Assembly: GCA_014549065.1 (NCBI GenBank)
Contig: JACDOX010000003.1
Coordinates: 12,372,462-12,436,461 of the forward strand
Reading direction: 5' to 3'
Length of the DNA: 64,000 nucleotides
Origin: Cardinalis cardinalis
Taxonomy: Eukaryota > Chordata > Aves > Passeriformes > Cardinalidae
Shown: piece after piece, positions 13,201 to 28,200 of the stretch
How positions within the stretch are numbered: the stretch's first letter is position 1
How the letters are laid out: every line of letters starts with the position of its first letter
Notes under the pieces: model-generated
The model's input: the letters and a program-made list of their open reading frames with translations, nothing else
What the model was told of the DNA's origin: nothing
The model's database searches: none
Program-made: the position numbers and the translations under genes

Positions 13201-16200
13201 ATGTTGCAGGGTTCACTCCATTAACACCATTAACTGAAGATATCTCTTTTCAAGAGATACCTTCCCAAGTCACTAACTGCTACTATATCCTGATGCTGAA
13301 TGCAAGCTGAAGGCTTCCCTGAGGACACTGGCTAGTCCTGCTGGTGGAATGCATTCTGTTTGGCCACATCCAACTTCAGAGACCACAGTCACAAAAACAC
13401 CTGCCCTATTTCCCTTCAGCAACATGAAAACAGGTTTNAACAGAGAGCTCCTGAAGTGGATTATAACTTGTTCCAGGCACTAATCCTTCCACCTGGTTTC
13501 CTGACAAGTATAAAAGGTGAATGTGTTTTGAAGTCACACCTTAACCCCTGCCAGTTCCCACCCAAAGTACTGCCATTCATGCACCTGAAACAGGGAGACA
13601 TCAGCACACATCTCATTTTGCAGTAACATTTACACTTCAGGCTGGCATAATGCAAAATACTGTCCCTCTTTACAAGAGATATTAAAAACAATGGTTTGAC
13701 CAAAACTTTTCTGTGATAGCTTCCCACTCCTTCCTGTCCTTTACCTTCCTCTTGTAATACAAGCCCAACAAAAATTTCTGGCTGAAGAATGCCTTTTTTT
13801 CTGGGAATACTTTTCCCACCACCCCCATTTTTTATGCAGCTGCATAAACAGCATGGGGAAGGAGGAGGCAGAGACTTCTTTCACAACACACTGTCTGGAT
13901 GTGTTATCTCTGACCAGGCAAAAGCTGAATAAAGCACTGCAGCAAAAAACAACAAAGCCAAGAACAGCAGACATTTAAGGCTCACATGCATATTCAAGTG
14001 GATGTGCAAAATAAATCTTAATGCTGGAACATCCTCTGCACCCTTCTGTGTATTATGTGACTTGCCGAACTCCTCAACCTTCNAGGACCACCAAGCCCCC
14101 ACTAGCACACTCTGCAATCAGAGAAATCATGCTGCAGAACAGCAAGGCTATGCTCTGCCTAGCAGGTGTCAGGGAAATCACGTACCCATGCTGGGTGCTC
14201 AAATATAATTTGCAAACATGAGGCAATGCTATTTTCAAGGGTACAAGAGGACAGGCTAAAGGGATTAATTCTGCACAGAGGTGACATAAGATAAACAAAC
14301 TCTCTGGAAACATTTATTCTATAGCCTGAAACAACTGGCATAGTTGGCACTAATGCCCAGGTAGTCAAATAAAATTACCCAGATGACAGAAAGAACTGGG
14401 AAAAAGTAGGAGCTATTAACCATACATTTGAAGAATTATCCATCTTTTAAGGAAGAAAAGCAATACATCTGAAGCCTGTACTTCAGGTGTGGGGAAATTT
14501 GAAAAACAAGCCAAACAGCACAGATTTCAGTAGTCCACATGCATTCCGGATACTACCTCCAGCTCAAGGATATCTGCTAAGCTCCACCCAATCCCCAAAT
14601 CTGCAAATAAAGTAAATGAAGCAAACACAAGCAGGTTTGTGTATAAAAGCAGCAACNATTGAATAATGTAACTATGAACTGAAATATTTTCTTTAAACTA
14701 CAAAAGAGCAGGCTGGAAGGCAATGTAATATTTCACCTGCCTGTGAGATGTCAACAGTTGCTTTGATAGTGCAAGGGAAGCCCAAGGGAACAATTCTGGC
14801 TATAGTAAGGGAAGTTGGTTCAAAAGCAGTAGCTGTGAGAACACCCACATTCTCCAAAAACAAATGGGCAAAGTTCAAGCCTCCTAAGTGCTCATGTCCT
14901 TTTCTCATTATGTTAAGTATAAGAGAACAAGGTGGAGCACAGATCTCAGCTTTACAGCACAAAGGATTCTCCTTTCCCCCAGTGTAACTTTACTTCTCAG
15001 CTGTGTTTAAATTCCTGCAAGTTGCTCCCTCCATGTACAGACACCATGGACTAAGTGGTGTCTGGAATGATCACACCTGCCATCACCTGAGCATGAAGTG
15101 GCACTGAACCAGCATATCTGCACTCTGATCCCCTAGAACAGAGCAGCAGAGAAGGCAGAAAGGGAGGCTCTGACAGCCTCACCTGCTGCAGGCACAGGTA
15201 ATTGGCAAAAGATGAGTAGATTGTGTCCAGATCTGGCTCTGGATCTCAAAGAAGTGACTTCAAGTCATCTTCTTTTTCCCCATTTTTNCCCCTCCTGAGT
15301 TACACACTGGTGAGAACAGAATNTTTCTTAAAATGAACCATAATGTTAAACCAGATAGATTTTGAGCTGTGACTGCAAAACATTCTTCACACAGTAACTT
15401 ATCAGAGAAAGAAAGAATAACTGTGGATATAGTTCAGTTTTAGCTCCCCAGAGAGTTACAATTGTTCATGTATTACGTAAATTCAGATGGAAATTTCCAA
15501 GTGTCATTTCAAGTCAAATTCTGACCTTTTTATATGTTGAGAAATGTCAGAAAACACTTCTACACAGAATAAAATAGTATTCCTGAAAGAAAATAGGGCA
15601 AGTTCTGGTTTTACAGAGAGCAGNTTTTCTGTCTTGAAGATACTAAATACAAACCTGCTGAGTAAGAAATTCNGCAAGAATATGAGTAGAGTTTTGTTCT
15701 TATACATTTACAACTGCTTGTAAATTGACTGCAGTCTGGTGTCAGTCACTTTTTTAAATACACTGCCAGCCTCAAGGAGAATACCCAGGTACTGTGGCTG
15801 GCTGTAACTGCTAAGCCCAACTGCAGGATGCAAACAGTGACATGGCAGCAGCACAGGTACAACAACCAACCTTTCATCTCTGCTTTGAACTTCTTTGCTT
15901 TCACTGCAACCTCTGTGTCTTGTTCATCCACCTCCTGAATTTTGCGCTTCTTGGAAACAACAGGAAGCGTTGAGTCACCAGAGGGGTCAAACACCTTTAT
16001 TTCACTGTAATGAAGAAAAAAAGTTTATGTATTAAGAAGAGCAAACCTTCAGGGAAGACCCTGCAGTTGAACATAAACTTTCCAACACAACCTACCAAGA
16101 ATACTTGAAAATCAATGTTGCTCAGCTAACAGAGCATCTACAGGCAGTGAGGCCCTCCCTCCAATACACAGTGCCTTTATCAGTAATCATGACTAGGAAA

Positions 16201-19200
16201 GAGATACCCCACAAAGTACAACTGTCTGATCTGTCCTGCTTTATACTTGTTCAGGGCTCTACAGAGCACTTGGATTACCCACTACATTGATTTCTCTAAT
16301 GNTGAAAGCCTATCCAGCATAGCCATATGGTCACAAGCACACAGCTCCCCATCACTTAGTGTAGTATTGCATTGGATTTGGTATATTACCCCATAATTGT
16401 ACCCTAGGGGTTATAATACACACTCAAAAAGCATTAGAAGTAGCTTTACTTTTGCTTTTTCTACACTGCCTCCCCACCATTACACTGAGAGGGCAAACTC
16501 ACAAGGCAGGGTAACGTTATGGCTCATTGCTGTAGCACCTGTATCACTGAATTTATGGGACATTCAAACACCTAATCTGNGTCTGAAACTGCCTCTTCTC
16601 AGTTATTGCATGCTCATTTGTTCAGCTCCACACTCCTCTACAGGCTGTAGAGAACCAGCCACGCTGAAATCCAGTGGATTTTAATTGGAACTTTTAAGGG
16701 GCAACTGAATCTTCAAATAGCAATGAAGCAGTTCTTTTCTTATTCAGAACAGAATTCCTACTGAAGAAAGGAGAAGTTTTAAAACACTAGGTCTAAAATA
16801 TTTCATCCNCAGCCACATAACGGACACCTGAACTTTTCTAAAATAGGAATCTGAAGAAGATACCTTGCACAGGTTATAAAAGCAACTGAAGCTGAGTGAC
16901 TGGGCTGGGAAGAATGCGGTAATGCCAGCAGACAGTACCATCAGCTCATCCTCTAAACATGGGAAATTATTTTTATGGGTATTAACACTGCATATTGGTT
17001 TAAAGAAATCGATTATGCAGCCTTTTGCAAAAGGTGGACTCTGCTTCAGATAAACCCAAGTGAGTGCTCAATGTCTTCCTAGTCATTGTCATAATACTGT
17101 TAATTAAAAACAAAACCAAACCAAAACCCCAAAACCATAAATAAGACAAATATAGCCTCTCTTGCATTTTTTTTTGGAAAGCATACAGAAATATTTCACT
17201 TGAATCTCATCTCTAAAAATTAACTTGCATTTAACTTCTGATACATTACTTGAATTTAGCTAATTCATACAAAATCCATAGTTCCATACAAGACTAAGAT
17301 TCTTGCCCATCTCCTTAAAACACTATTTTAGCCTAACATGCCCATGCAGCAGTACTGCCATTTTTGTACTACAAGGATAATTTGACAAGTACTGAGTTAG
17401 TTTCCCTTTTAGGTAGCCAGACTACGCCAAACAGCCAGGAATTATCTTCAGATTCTCCCCAAGCCTAGACATGTTTGCAAAGCATGTCTAACAGCAGAAA
17501 CATGTCCTGGCAGGAGTTCATGATTCCTCATTTCCAGAGGTCAAACCCCAGCATCTATGTTGTCTCTTTAACAACCTCCTTCCTCAGCTCCTGCCTCCTG
17601 ACACACCCTGATGCTTCATTTACTGACTGACACTGTCTGCAAAAGCTGCTCCAGAAATCNCAGCCGTCACTACACTTGGAAATGCCTGGCATATGGAAAT
17701 AGAAGTCACAGCTAGACTCCAGAAAGATATTTGGGGGCTGCAGATGGGTGCAACAGTGATAATTTTTCCTCACAGAATGAGCACTGAAACCTGGTTTTGC
17801 TGAGCTCTTGCCCTCTCTACACCAAAAGCTCAGCAAAATAAGCAGGGCAAGCTAAGCAAGAAGCCTGCAACCAAATTAAGCAATAAACCCAGATGTCACA
17901 GCAGAGACTAATAATACCTTGTTCAAATCCTCAGATGTTCAGCTGCCCCAGTTGCAATTAACAGCGTCACTTTGGGCACCAGAAACTGTTCTAAGAGTGT
18001 CCAGAGCATATAAACACCTTATTTATTGCTTAAGACATGTTACTTATTACACACACAACTTAAATAAGGAGATGAAGCTTTGCTCAGAACAAGTGGTGTC
18101 TAGTTTTTTTCCCCTTTTTTAAGAATAAGATGGCTAAATAGGTCTCTAGGACAGCTTCCATGGCAAAGAAATTAATTCATACTCTGATTTTCTCCAGTTT
18201 ATTTCATTTGGAATTGTAATAAATAAACCTGCTATATATTAAGACCCTGCTTTTTGGGGTGCTGCTGGTAGTACCTCAAGTACTTGCTATCTGATGATGA
18301 CAGTAATTTACTATTAGAAAATCTAGGGAAAAGGAAATTCTAATTAGCAACAGAACTTATTATCAATGTTTAAATAGCATAGAAAATGTTCTCTGGATCT
18401 TAGGTCAACCCAGCCCACAACCAAAAAGCTTTTTAGAAATAAAACCATGAAGAGTTATTTTTACTCAGCCAAGCTGAAAGAAAAAATTATTCACCTCTTG
18501 TTTTGGTACTTGTCTGTCTTGGCCAAGGCTTTTCCAGTGCCACTTATTCTTCTTATCTACAAGAAAAATTTAGATAGGAAAAACAATTACTCATAAGGAA
18601 AAGAATTCACAACACAAGTTATTCAGCTCTTGAAATGGAAAGACAGACATGTATTATGGGTCAAGCTCTTGTGTACTTGCATTAGCTCTANACCTGAGCG
18701 TAGAGTAGTGACAGGGAGTGAAACTGAGGTGAGGAAGGCTGAGGTGAGGATGGCCTTCCTAATGCTGCTCTTCAAGGGCCCAATTCAAGTAAGGTATATC
18801 TAATACTGGATCAAATATGCAACAGTAGCATGACATAACACTGTACCTCCAAACTGCCAAAAGCAGCTCAAATTTGTGCACTTTTTTTCTTTNGCAAGAA
18901 TAATTGCATGTCAGGGCAGGTATCACCTTACAGCTGGCATAAAGCCACCCTTAAAGCCACAACACAGGTCCCAAACTAAATTAAATGTGTACTTGTCAGG
19001 TGACTGGTTTGTCTTTTGGTGTTAACATGTCTCCTTGCCTTTGTTCTGATGGGAAGTTTCACTGTCCANGGAGAGTGGGCAGGTTTTTCTGGGTTTTTCA
19101 TTTTTGCTCTAGTAATGCCAGTACTAGAGCACTGGCATCAGGTCTAGCTTGGAAGGCTGAACCTAGCTGTCATTCACAAGATCACATGCAGCAGCCAGCT

Positions 19201-22200
19201 AAAAGAGGAAAGGGTCCCTATGTGCTCCCAGCACCCTGTGCTGATGGCAACATGGAACAGCAGGTGTGGAGAGCCAGGATATGCATCAGGTNGTAGGAGG
19301 GCAGTGCAGCAATTTGCAGAATAACATCTTGCTTTAGCTACAGAGAAAGCTCATTAAGACTAAGCATCACCAGATTCTGCNCAGATTCCAGAAACCAGGG
19401 TGGAAAAATTATTGAAACAAACTCTCCTAAGGTAAAGAGAAAGAAACTATGAAGTAATTAAGGTATCTTTGCAATTCAGAGATGGAGGGAATGTAAAGGT
19501 ATGATCTTATTAATCTTCATCACTATCAAGATTTTTCAGTATAAAGCAAATAAAGACACCCTGTAAAGAAGAACAGCTGATACATAAATGCCTGCAGCCA
19601 ACTTACACACCTGGCCAATCCAGCCAAAGCTGGGAGAAACTACAGGGTAAGAGTGACATGCTACTGAGAGAAGAGTCAAAAAGCAGTGTCAGGAAATCAT
19701 ACCCTGAACANGAATGACAGCTTCATGCAGCTCTCTGTAAGACTTACCCCTCTCTCTTCCAAAAGCCTCAGCCTCGTCTCTACTTTTAATCTGTTCTCAG
19801 CTCCCATTTCAGCACTGGTGTTCTCTCCAAGGGCATCGTAACGAATAGTCAACGCAGTCTTTGCTGCCAGCATTCGAGAAATCTGGAAAAGCCAAAAATA
19901 ATATTAAATGCTAGGACTTAACATAAGGCAATGATTCACTCTGATCTGGAAACCATACCCACATACAAAAGAACAAAGTAACCATTTACTAGCAGTGTTT
20001 AGTCCAAAAAGTAATTAGTGTCTCATTCTTTCAACACTGAAATACTGTTNATGTAACACCTTGCTTCCTTGATAAATAGAGGGAAATGTCTGAGACAGCA
20101 AGTCAGTTATACATATCCTACTCTACCCCAAGCTTTAGACCAGGTTAGTCTGAAGTGTNATTTCCAGCCTTCTCCAAAATTCAAACACACATTCATCAAT
20201 CTGCATTATGAAAGACTAGGCATTAAGATCAAGCTGTTAATAACTTTAGTACAAAAAGAGCCAAATTTTCAAGCAAGACTAAAGCCTTTAACACCTTAGT
20301 TTACTATCACATCAAAGAAGAAGTAACATACCCCTTGAGAAAGCCAGTGTTACATCCTAACTCATCTGGAATACATCTGTTGCTCAGGTATGTCAAACAG
20401 ACAATCCTATCCTCTTTTTTTGAACAGGAGTGAACAATATTCAAAGATTTGTAGGACAGTGGTATTTTCCATATCATCACAAAGCAATACAGTAAAGCAA
20501 GCCATGGAAAAGCCTCACTGTGAAACTCAAGCCATCATGAAGCTCAAAATATTAATGCCCTGGNAAAAGCCAAGCCAGTAAAGAACTANGTAACTTACCT
20601 TTCCTTTATTTTTGGTATTGCTTTGTCCCACCAGGGAGGCATGATAGATAAGGCCAAACTTAGGTGTGTCCCTTTTAGTCTTCAGTGCTCTGAAAAGTGC
20701 CTTCTCAGCACCCAGCAACTGAACTGTAGAAGCTGGATGTTTTGCCAGATTCAGGAGGGAACCTAGGAAGTGGTGACACAGCAAGAGTAATTTGTCAGAG
20801 AAGCAGCTAGGCTAGATTCCTGCTTTTGAATAGTGTAAGAAGAAGCTCAGATGCATCTGTTTTCATGAGAGCTGTTTCCCATTTGTTTCCTGAAGGACAG
20901 GTAAACCATTTCAGTCTTTCATGCCTCAACTGTCTTGGTTTGATTTGAGCATCAGGAAAGAAGGCTGACTCAATGAAACATATTCCATTGGAATAATGCC
21001 TACTCCTGACAGTCTGNCAAGCAAGAACATTTCATCACAGAACTGCAGCACAGATAACTGAAATAAGGCTGCTATCTTGAGCCAGTCTGACCATAAATGC
21101 CCAGTGCTGGTTTTACACCTCGGAAGTGACAGAACTATCAGCAGGAGGCTCAGTAAGTGTCTCAGAAGAGGTAGTGACTTAAGTTGCCCTCATATTCCAA
21201 AAAGAATTCAGGCCAACTGAGAACTTCGTCATCACAGACTACTACCAAGCTCATGCNGGTATTCTCAAGATTCCTGAAGTGCTGCCTTCGCCCCATTTAC
21301 CACGATATGTGCACCAGGCCTTACATAATGCTGTTAGCTGACCAGTTCCTNGGAGAAAACCTCTGATGAGATCACCCAAGATTTATTCATGTTGATCATT
21401 GTAACCCACCTGCATGAGCAATGAGCCTTGCTCCCACTAGTTCTCCCACCATGACAGTGAGATTGGGAGCAATGGCCATCATTCTGTTCTTCAGGTAGTC
21501 ATANAGCTGTGTCCGATACTCAGAGATTTCAATCACCTGGCACAGACAGAGTTTGGTTACAGGAGTCAGTATCAGCTGACCAAAAAATAGAAAGAGATAA
21601 ATATACTGACACAAGGAAGTGCTGAGAATTCCACTGTAGGAGACTAACAAATTGCAAAATGCAAACAGCCAAGAGCCAGAGTTATGGGAAACTTTATATA
21701 GGGCATACTGCCAGAGCAGAGCTACATCCACAAAGTATATTGGATCTGTTCTGCTTATTCCCTTATGCAACTTATTTTCTCAGCAAAACTCCTGATCAAG
21801 GAGCTGATAACGTGCCAAAGACAGAGAAGCAGAACAAAAATACTTAGCAAGGACATTTTCTTTAGGACAAAACTCTGGAATATTCAGTTTTCACATAAAT
21901 CTTTGCCACAATTCTCTTGAAATGAGACACATGCTCTTTACTTGTTTCATACAAACGGACACAATTAGAATTCACATAAAAAAACAGCCTGGTCTAGACC
22001 AAGAACAGGAACTCCTAACCCTGCTGCTCCTGGATTCTAAAGGGATCCAACTGNCACAACTGAAGTCAGAGGGTGTTTGTTCACACATGGCCCAGAAGAG
22101 CACAGGGTAGAACTCCTAATTCTTTTGGGGCTTCAGTGGTCCATTTTTAATCCAGGGTTTATCACCTAGCTTCCATAGTGACAGATTAAAAAGAGGCTAT

Positions 22201-25200
22201 ACAATGCTATTATCTCAAATTCTTGAAAGTACAATGATAGCAAAATTCCTCCCAAAAGTAAGACTGCCACTTTCAGAAGGCCTTGTGCAGGCATCAACAG
22301 CCTGAGATGGCTCAGATGAGGTAGTGACTGTGCACCCTCATGTCTGAACATCAGGAAAGCAACGATATAGGAATCATCACTGCCATCACAAGAGTTAGCA
22401 CTGCCCTGGGAAAAGCCCTCCTCGGCAGAAGTGTCTCTTCTGAGCTGAAACAGAGTCCTACTGCTATCCATTCATGTGTACAAACCTGATCACAGAGATG
22501 GATTATGTTGTTTATGTCTTCTTCTGATACTTCTGTCCCCATGGAAATCTCAGCGGCAGCCTTCACATCCTCCTCAATCTCCTCTGGTAGGATGTCAGAA
22601 ACATCAGAGGAAGCAAAATTGCTTCTGTCTCCTGTGGGGGACAGATGAAAGCATGTTTGTGCTGGGGGCGAGATGAACTAGCAAGAAAAGCACAGAAACA
22701 GATGAAGATAAAAGGCCAAAATAAACACAGTGAGTCAAGTCTGTCATCACACTTCCAAATTCCTAAAATGTATGTCAGTGTTCTGACTTTGTGTTTATAC
22801 CAACTAGGAATGGTTGGAAATAGTCAATTTAAAACTAGAAAAAAAAAAATCCAGAAAGTCCATACTGCATACTTCACCTTTTCAGTAGCTGGCTGCTGCA
22901 AAATTTTCAGTGACAATATGAGAAGAATAGAATTCCAGGAAGCAGTCACTTACCACTAACCAAATCTATTTAATTGTTTCTACAACTAGGGGGAAAAAAA
23001 GCTCCCTTAAAACCACAGGTCTCTCTCTGGACTGTAAGCTTCATTACTACAAAAAACCAACCAAGCAAAAAATAAATCAATAAAAAGCACATGAGCCCAA
23101 GAGGTGAGGCAAGTGTCCAAAATATAGCAGTCATGCTTCCTTGCTCTTACGACTAAATCTACTAGCTGCTCTCTTCAAGAACATCCAGAGACAGGCAACA
23201 CTTCTCTTTACACCAGTTTTTTAGGAGCTAATTTCCAAACTGGTCTGCTGATTGTGATTCTAAAATGTGCTGGTGGGTCCATGAAGGACTGGTTGGTGAN
23301 GTGGCATTAGCTTTCGCTTAAGTTCCCAAATGGCACCAAGATCCAGATGCAAACATACCCACCTTTTCTGCTGGCCCCATCTACCCTGCTGCTGAAGGCA
23401 GCACCGCTGAGGGCAATGGCAGCTGGATGAGCACAGTGGGTGTCACACCAGTGCCACTCACTCATTCTGTGCCCAGTACTGCCATGCCCAGGCTTGGCTG
23501 CCCTCGCTACTCACCGACTTTGCGCACGCATTTGCAGTAGGTCAGGTTATCCGTGATGATCTTGCCCAGCTCAGGGAAGTGCCAGCCGTACCACTCCCGG
23601 CAGCGCATGATGTAGTTATTCAGCTCTTTGTCCAAGTCATCAAGAAGGGCTAAAGNAAAGAAGGATGGAGTTCTTTTTCTAAAAGGGCAACCTAAAAATG
23701 TGGTACTCTCAAACCAACCAATAGTGTAAAGGGAGATTACCTGAAGCATTTCACTCTATAAATATTGGAATGAATCAAACTGCAGTACACTGGAAGTCTT
23801 TACTTTTCAGAGAACTGCGTAATACCATGCACAACACTATAGAAATGTTGGCATTCCCATGAGTGTGGCCTCAAANTTTTATCACTGGGACCATCTTGGA
23901 CAAACTCCCTAACAGCTGCAAAGCACATTCCCCTAGAAGGAGCACAGCAGCCAGTTCTCCTTCCTCTTAGCCGAAGTGCTACACACAAGGTTGATGTAAA
24001 ATCTAGGCATCCAATTAAATTTGAGGAAAAAGTGTTTTACTGGTAACTAACTGATCTGGTATTCCATGACTTGATTTAAAAGAGCAAGCCTTTTAGTTGC
24101 TGTTATAATATAAATATACCAAATACAAAGCCAATGGGCTCACTGTTTACAAGATATGACAAATAACCAGATTTATAGTTTATTAGAGTAGAGCACCTAC
24201 AGTATATACGGCTAGAGAGCCCTGAGGCTAAAATATTTCCTGCTAATGCAATACCAACATTCCCATCTGTTGTCTCAGTGGTAGTGACGAAGGAACTGAA
24301 TTACATCATTAATTTCAGTTTAACTATGTTCCATCATTGGCAACAGTCTGGGAATTAATATTCCAAACAGGATTCCTCACCATTGCTTCACAGCAAGCAT
24401 GCATATTATGATGTGTGTCTCTTCAAGGAAAAATGAGGAANGGCCTTTCCTAGCTGCTTTAATAATTTCAGTCTGTTTTCCATTTAGAAAGCAGGGAGAC
24501 ATAATGCAGCATTACACATGGCACTGTGATTTACATACCTAACACTGGAGTCCATTTTTACATTGCCGGGTCAGCAAACGCTATCCTGTGGGGCCCATTC
24601 TCACAGCACCACTCAGAAGGGAGGCATGTTGGGAAGGAAAGCCCTTAGAGGACTGAACTAACACTGCCTGTAGTTCACCTAATTTTTATGCTAAGAAAAA
24701 CTGCANGCCAGTTTATTGTATTGCCCTAAAAATGTTCCTGCTTGTGAAACGCCCTATTGAGAAAACACACTTTATGCACAGATGAACATCAGTGCCCAAT
24801 TTACTAAGACATCTTAGGAGGAAATTGACAGCAATACNTTTCTTTAGCCAATGTAAAGAAGTCAGCTATCCTGAGCCAAATCCATAAATAATTTAAGCTC
24901 TAAATATACTTACAAATTGCCTGGATAATCATGGTATCTACTTTGTCTGGGCTGAATTTCAGCTTGTATCGGGAAAGGCTGAGGAGACACAAATACAGTT
25001 TCATCAGCATCCTGACANCCTGTTGCAGAATATGCCCCACCTGTTCCTTTTTAACACAAGAACAGTTGTCCACAGGTTCATTGAAATCAAGTTCAGTTCT
25101 GTGCTACTGACTGCTCTCAGCTGTGGCCAGTAGCCACACTGACACAAGCTTTCACAACAGCCCTGACATGAGTCCCTCCCATACCCTGTGACCACGGTGA

Positions 25201-28200
25201 AAGTGAAGGTTATTTGCACCACCTGCTGCAGACTGAACATGAGTGCTGTGGCAGGAATTAATTGGCTTTTGGTTTTTCTGCATGGTTCTCCACAAAATGT
25301 CTTTGTCAACAGCATTTCCAGTTGGGCAGCAGCTGGAAGCAATCCACAAAACTGCACCTCCCTAGCAGCAAATACCAGCAACGCTAATGTGAAGCAACAA
25401 AAGAAACTTCCTGGAACAGATTCTCACTGTCTGAGAAAGCCCATTACCATCTGGCTTTAATGTTATGTTAACAATTTCTCTGTAAGCTACAGTGAAAGAC
25501 ACTTGGTATCAATGAAGAATTGCATCTTAAAAGTCCTTTTTCAATATTAATGCTCATTTTCTAAGCAAACACANTTTTAAGGAATTGGCTACAGCAAAGC
25601 ATTTCTCTAACTTGCCAATGGCTTGTGACAGGACAAGCTCTTGTCAGAATATGGATTAAAAAGTTACTCACTAATGGATGCTTGATCCCACAGTGATCCA
25701 ACAACTTGGTATTTAACTACTACTCCACTAAATCTAAATAGCAGCAAGAACAAGGTGGGAAGAACAACCCTGGCCTTTAATATTTGCATTATCCATTATA
25801 TGGGTACTTATCCTAGCAGAAATCATCAAATTGTGGTCTCCACCTCGTCTCTCAGTGGCAATGGAGCTTTAAACGACTCCCTTGACTGCTCCAGACACAG
25901 TGCAGAAGTATATCCTGAAGTATATAACATGAAAAAGAAAGCAACCAGCTTCCATTTTGGGTGAAGATGAGGCCTTTCCCTAAAGGGTGGGTGCAAACTG
26001 AAAACCCTTCCTTTGTAAAACAAGATTTCAGATACAGNGTATGAGACCATGCCACATACTCAGAAACACTTCAAGCAGCACAGCCAGGGACACAGCAGTG
26101 GGGAAGACAGGTTGAAACAGAGCTGCTGTAGGAACTCACCTGTGTGCCAGACCCAGGCACATTGCTGCCATCTCTCGAGAAGGGAGGCCTGTTATGAGCC
26201 CTTCGATCTGTGAGCGAATTCCTCTCATCAGCTCTGTAACCATTGGGCTGTGTATACAGCTCAAATTCAGCTTCTCCTGCAGTGTGCAAAACAATGGTCC
26301 AAAGTCAGGCACAACACAACATTCCTCTGAAGCCCTTCTTCCAGCAGCCTTACATCATTTTAACTGGTTTTCCCACTGCAATCCTGTGATCACACAAGTT
26401 TCNTCCATTTTTGATGTTCAAGGTAGTGACACCCCCAGTTCCCCACACAGTTAATATTCTGCTTTGAAGAACAGATTTATAATTAATGCTCTATCTGCTA
26501 TGTAGAACATTCAACTTAAGATTCAAGATTTTGAAGTTTACTAGAAACAGTTTGGTCACAGAAAGAAAATTNAGTNGTAAAGTTAGGGGCTTTGTGCCTT
26601 TTTCAGAGAACAAGAGTGAATAATTGGTTCAAAGTCCTTGCNATTATTCACTTTAACATTAAGCCCTTATTTTGCAGCCTACACAGTCTCCTAAAACAGC
26701 ACGAGGAGGTTGTCAGAACAAAGTTCAGTGGAACAGGGAGCAATTGGACATGANATGGGAAACTGGTATTTGACACGTAAGAGACACTGGAAAAAGCAAT
26801 CCACCTTCACTGAACCTCCTTCTTCCTCTGGGCAGGCAAGGACCAAGAGGTGTGCACAGCTGCCTGCACACTGAGGAATGCACAACAATGTCCACTCCCA
26901 GAAAGACAATAAATCATCACCCTACTATTGCTGCATCNGTTAGTGAGGAATATGTGTCTGCCTGGCTTAGGTTTTTTGTTGGTTCCTCCCTCCACTCTTT
27001 TTCTGGACTGGATAATTAGAAAATTAATTTTTCTACATGCTGGGTTTCTAACCAATATTTAAGAGAGAAATCAAGCAAACCTGAAGACTTCAGTGCATTC
27101 TTACCACATCAGTCACCTGTGTTCTCAAGACAACATCTTCTCTGTACCCATACTAGGATTAACTATCCTCTATGCTGCAAACACAGCACTGGCAGCAAAA
27201 TCCATTGCTAGCAANTGCAAAATCTCTGGAATCTGACTGTAGCATTTCAGTAGCATGAGACAAATGAAAAAACAGCAAAATCAGTTATCACCTTTATGAC
27301 ACCTCCAAGTTTGGCATCTGCCACAGCCAACTGCTCGTGGGCATCTTTTGCCACTATNTTCTTGAGAATCTTCTTCAAGTTCTTGCTGAGCTTGCCTTCT
27401 ACAAGAGCTGTGGATGCTGCATAAAACAAAAAGAGCAAAGATGTTGTTTCTTTCCCCTCCTAAAACCTGTAAAAAATTACTCCTAACTTCATGTATTTAT
27501 TTTAACTGTCCACAGCAGCTCTAGTCTGAGCAGCAATACTACTTCACCATGCAATAGCTAAAAATCAAAATAGAAGAAAATTATACACATCCTCCTCTGA
27601 AGGCCTAAATGAAAAACCTTTCTCCCAGTTGCCTCTCCTTTCTCCATATGTTTTCAGTTCTATTTTCACCAATTTTGTTTAAGGATCTCTACAAACAGTA
27701 TGCCATATGCTTTAGATACATGTTTAACATTTCCAACAGCAAAGTTAGATGGGAATATTTTGTGTATAATTTAATTAACCAACCATTTGCCAGGTCCCTC
27801 AGGCAGCAACCATGATATCCTAAATTGAGTAATGGCTTATTTGCATTCTCTGGTGATGATAATGCACTATCTAAAGCCCCAGGAATCATGCCAAACTGGA
27901 CAGTCAGACAGATCCTTTTAATACAGCATGCAGACAGGAGAATTCTTAAAGGATGTTCTTAATTCTTAAATATTAATAGATCTGTAAAAGCTTTACAATC
28001 CCACACAATATATTTTAAGCAGGCACTTATACAACTCTGAGGGTCAGCTCTGTGCTCCACTGAAATTCTGGGACTGATACATCTCCACCACAGTAACAGC
28101 AGCTAGTGATTTTTGGTTTCCAGAACCTAATGACATGTAAGGGCAAAATCAAAGTGCTGTGCTGAGCTTCCTCTCAATCCTTCTGCAATGCAGATNATTT

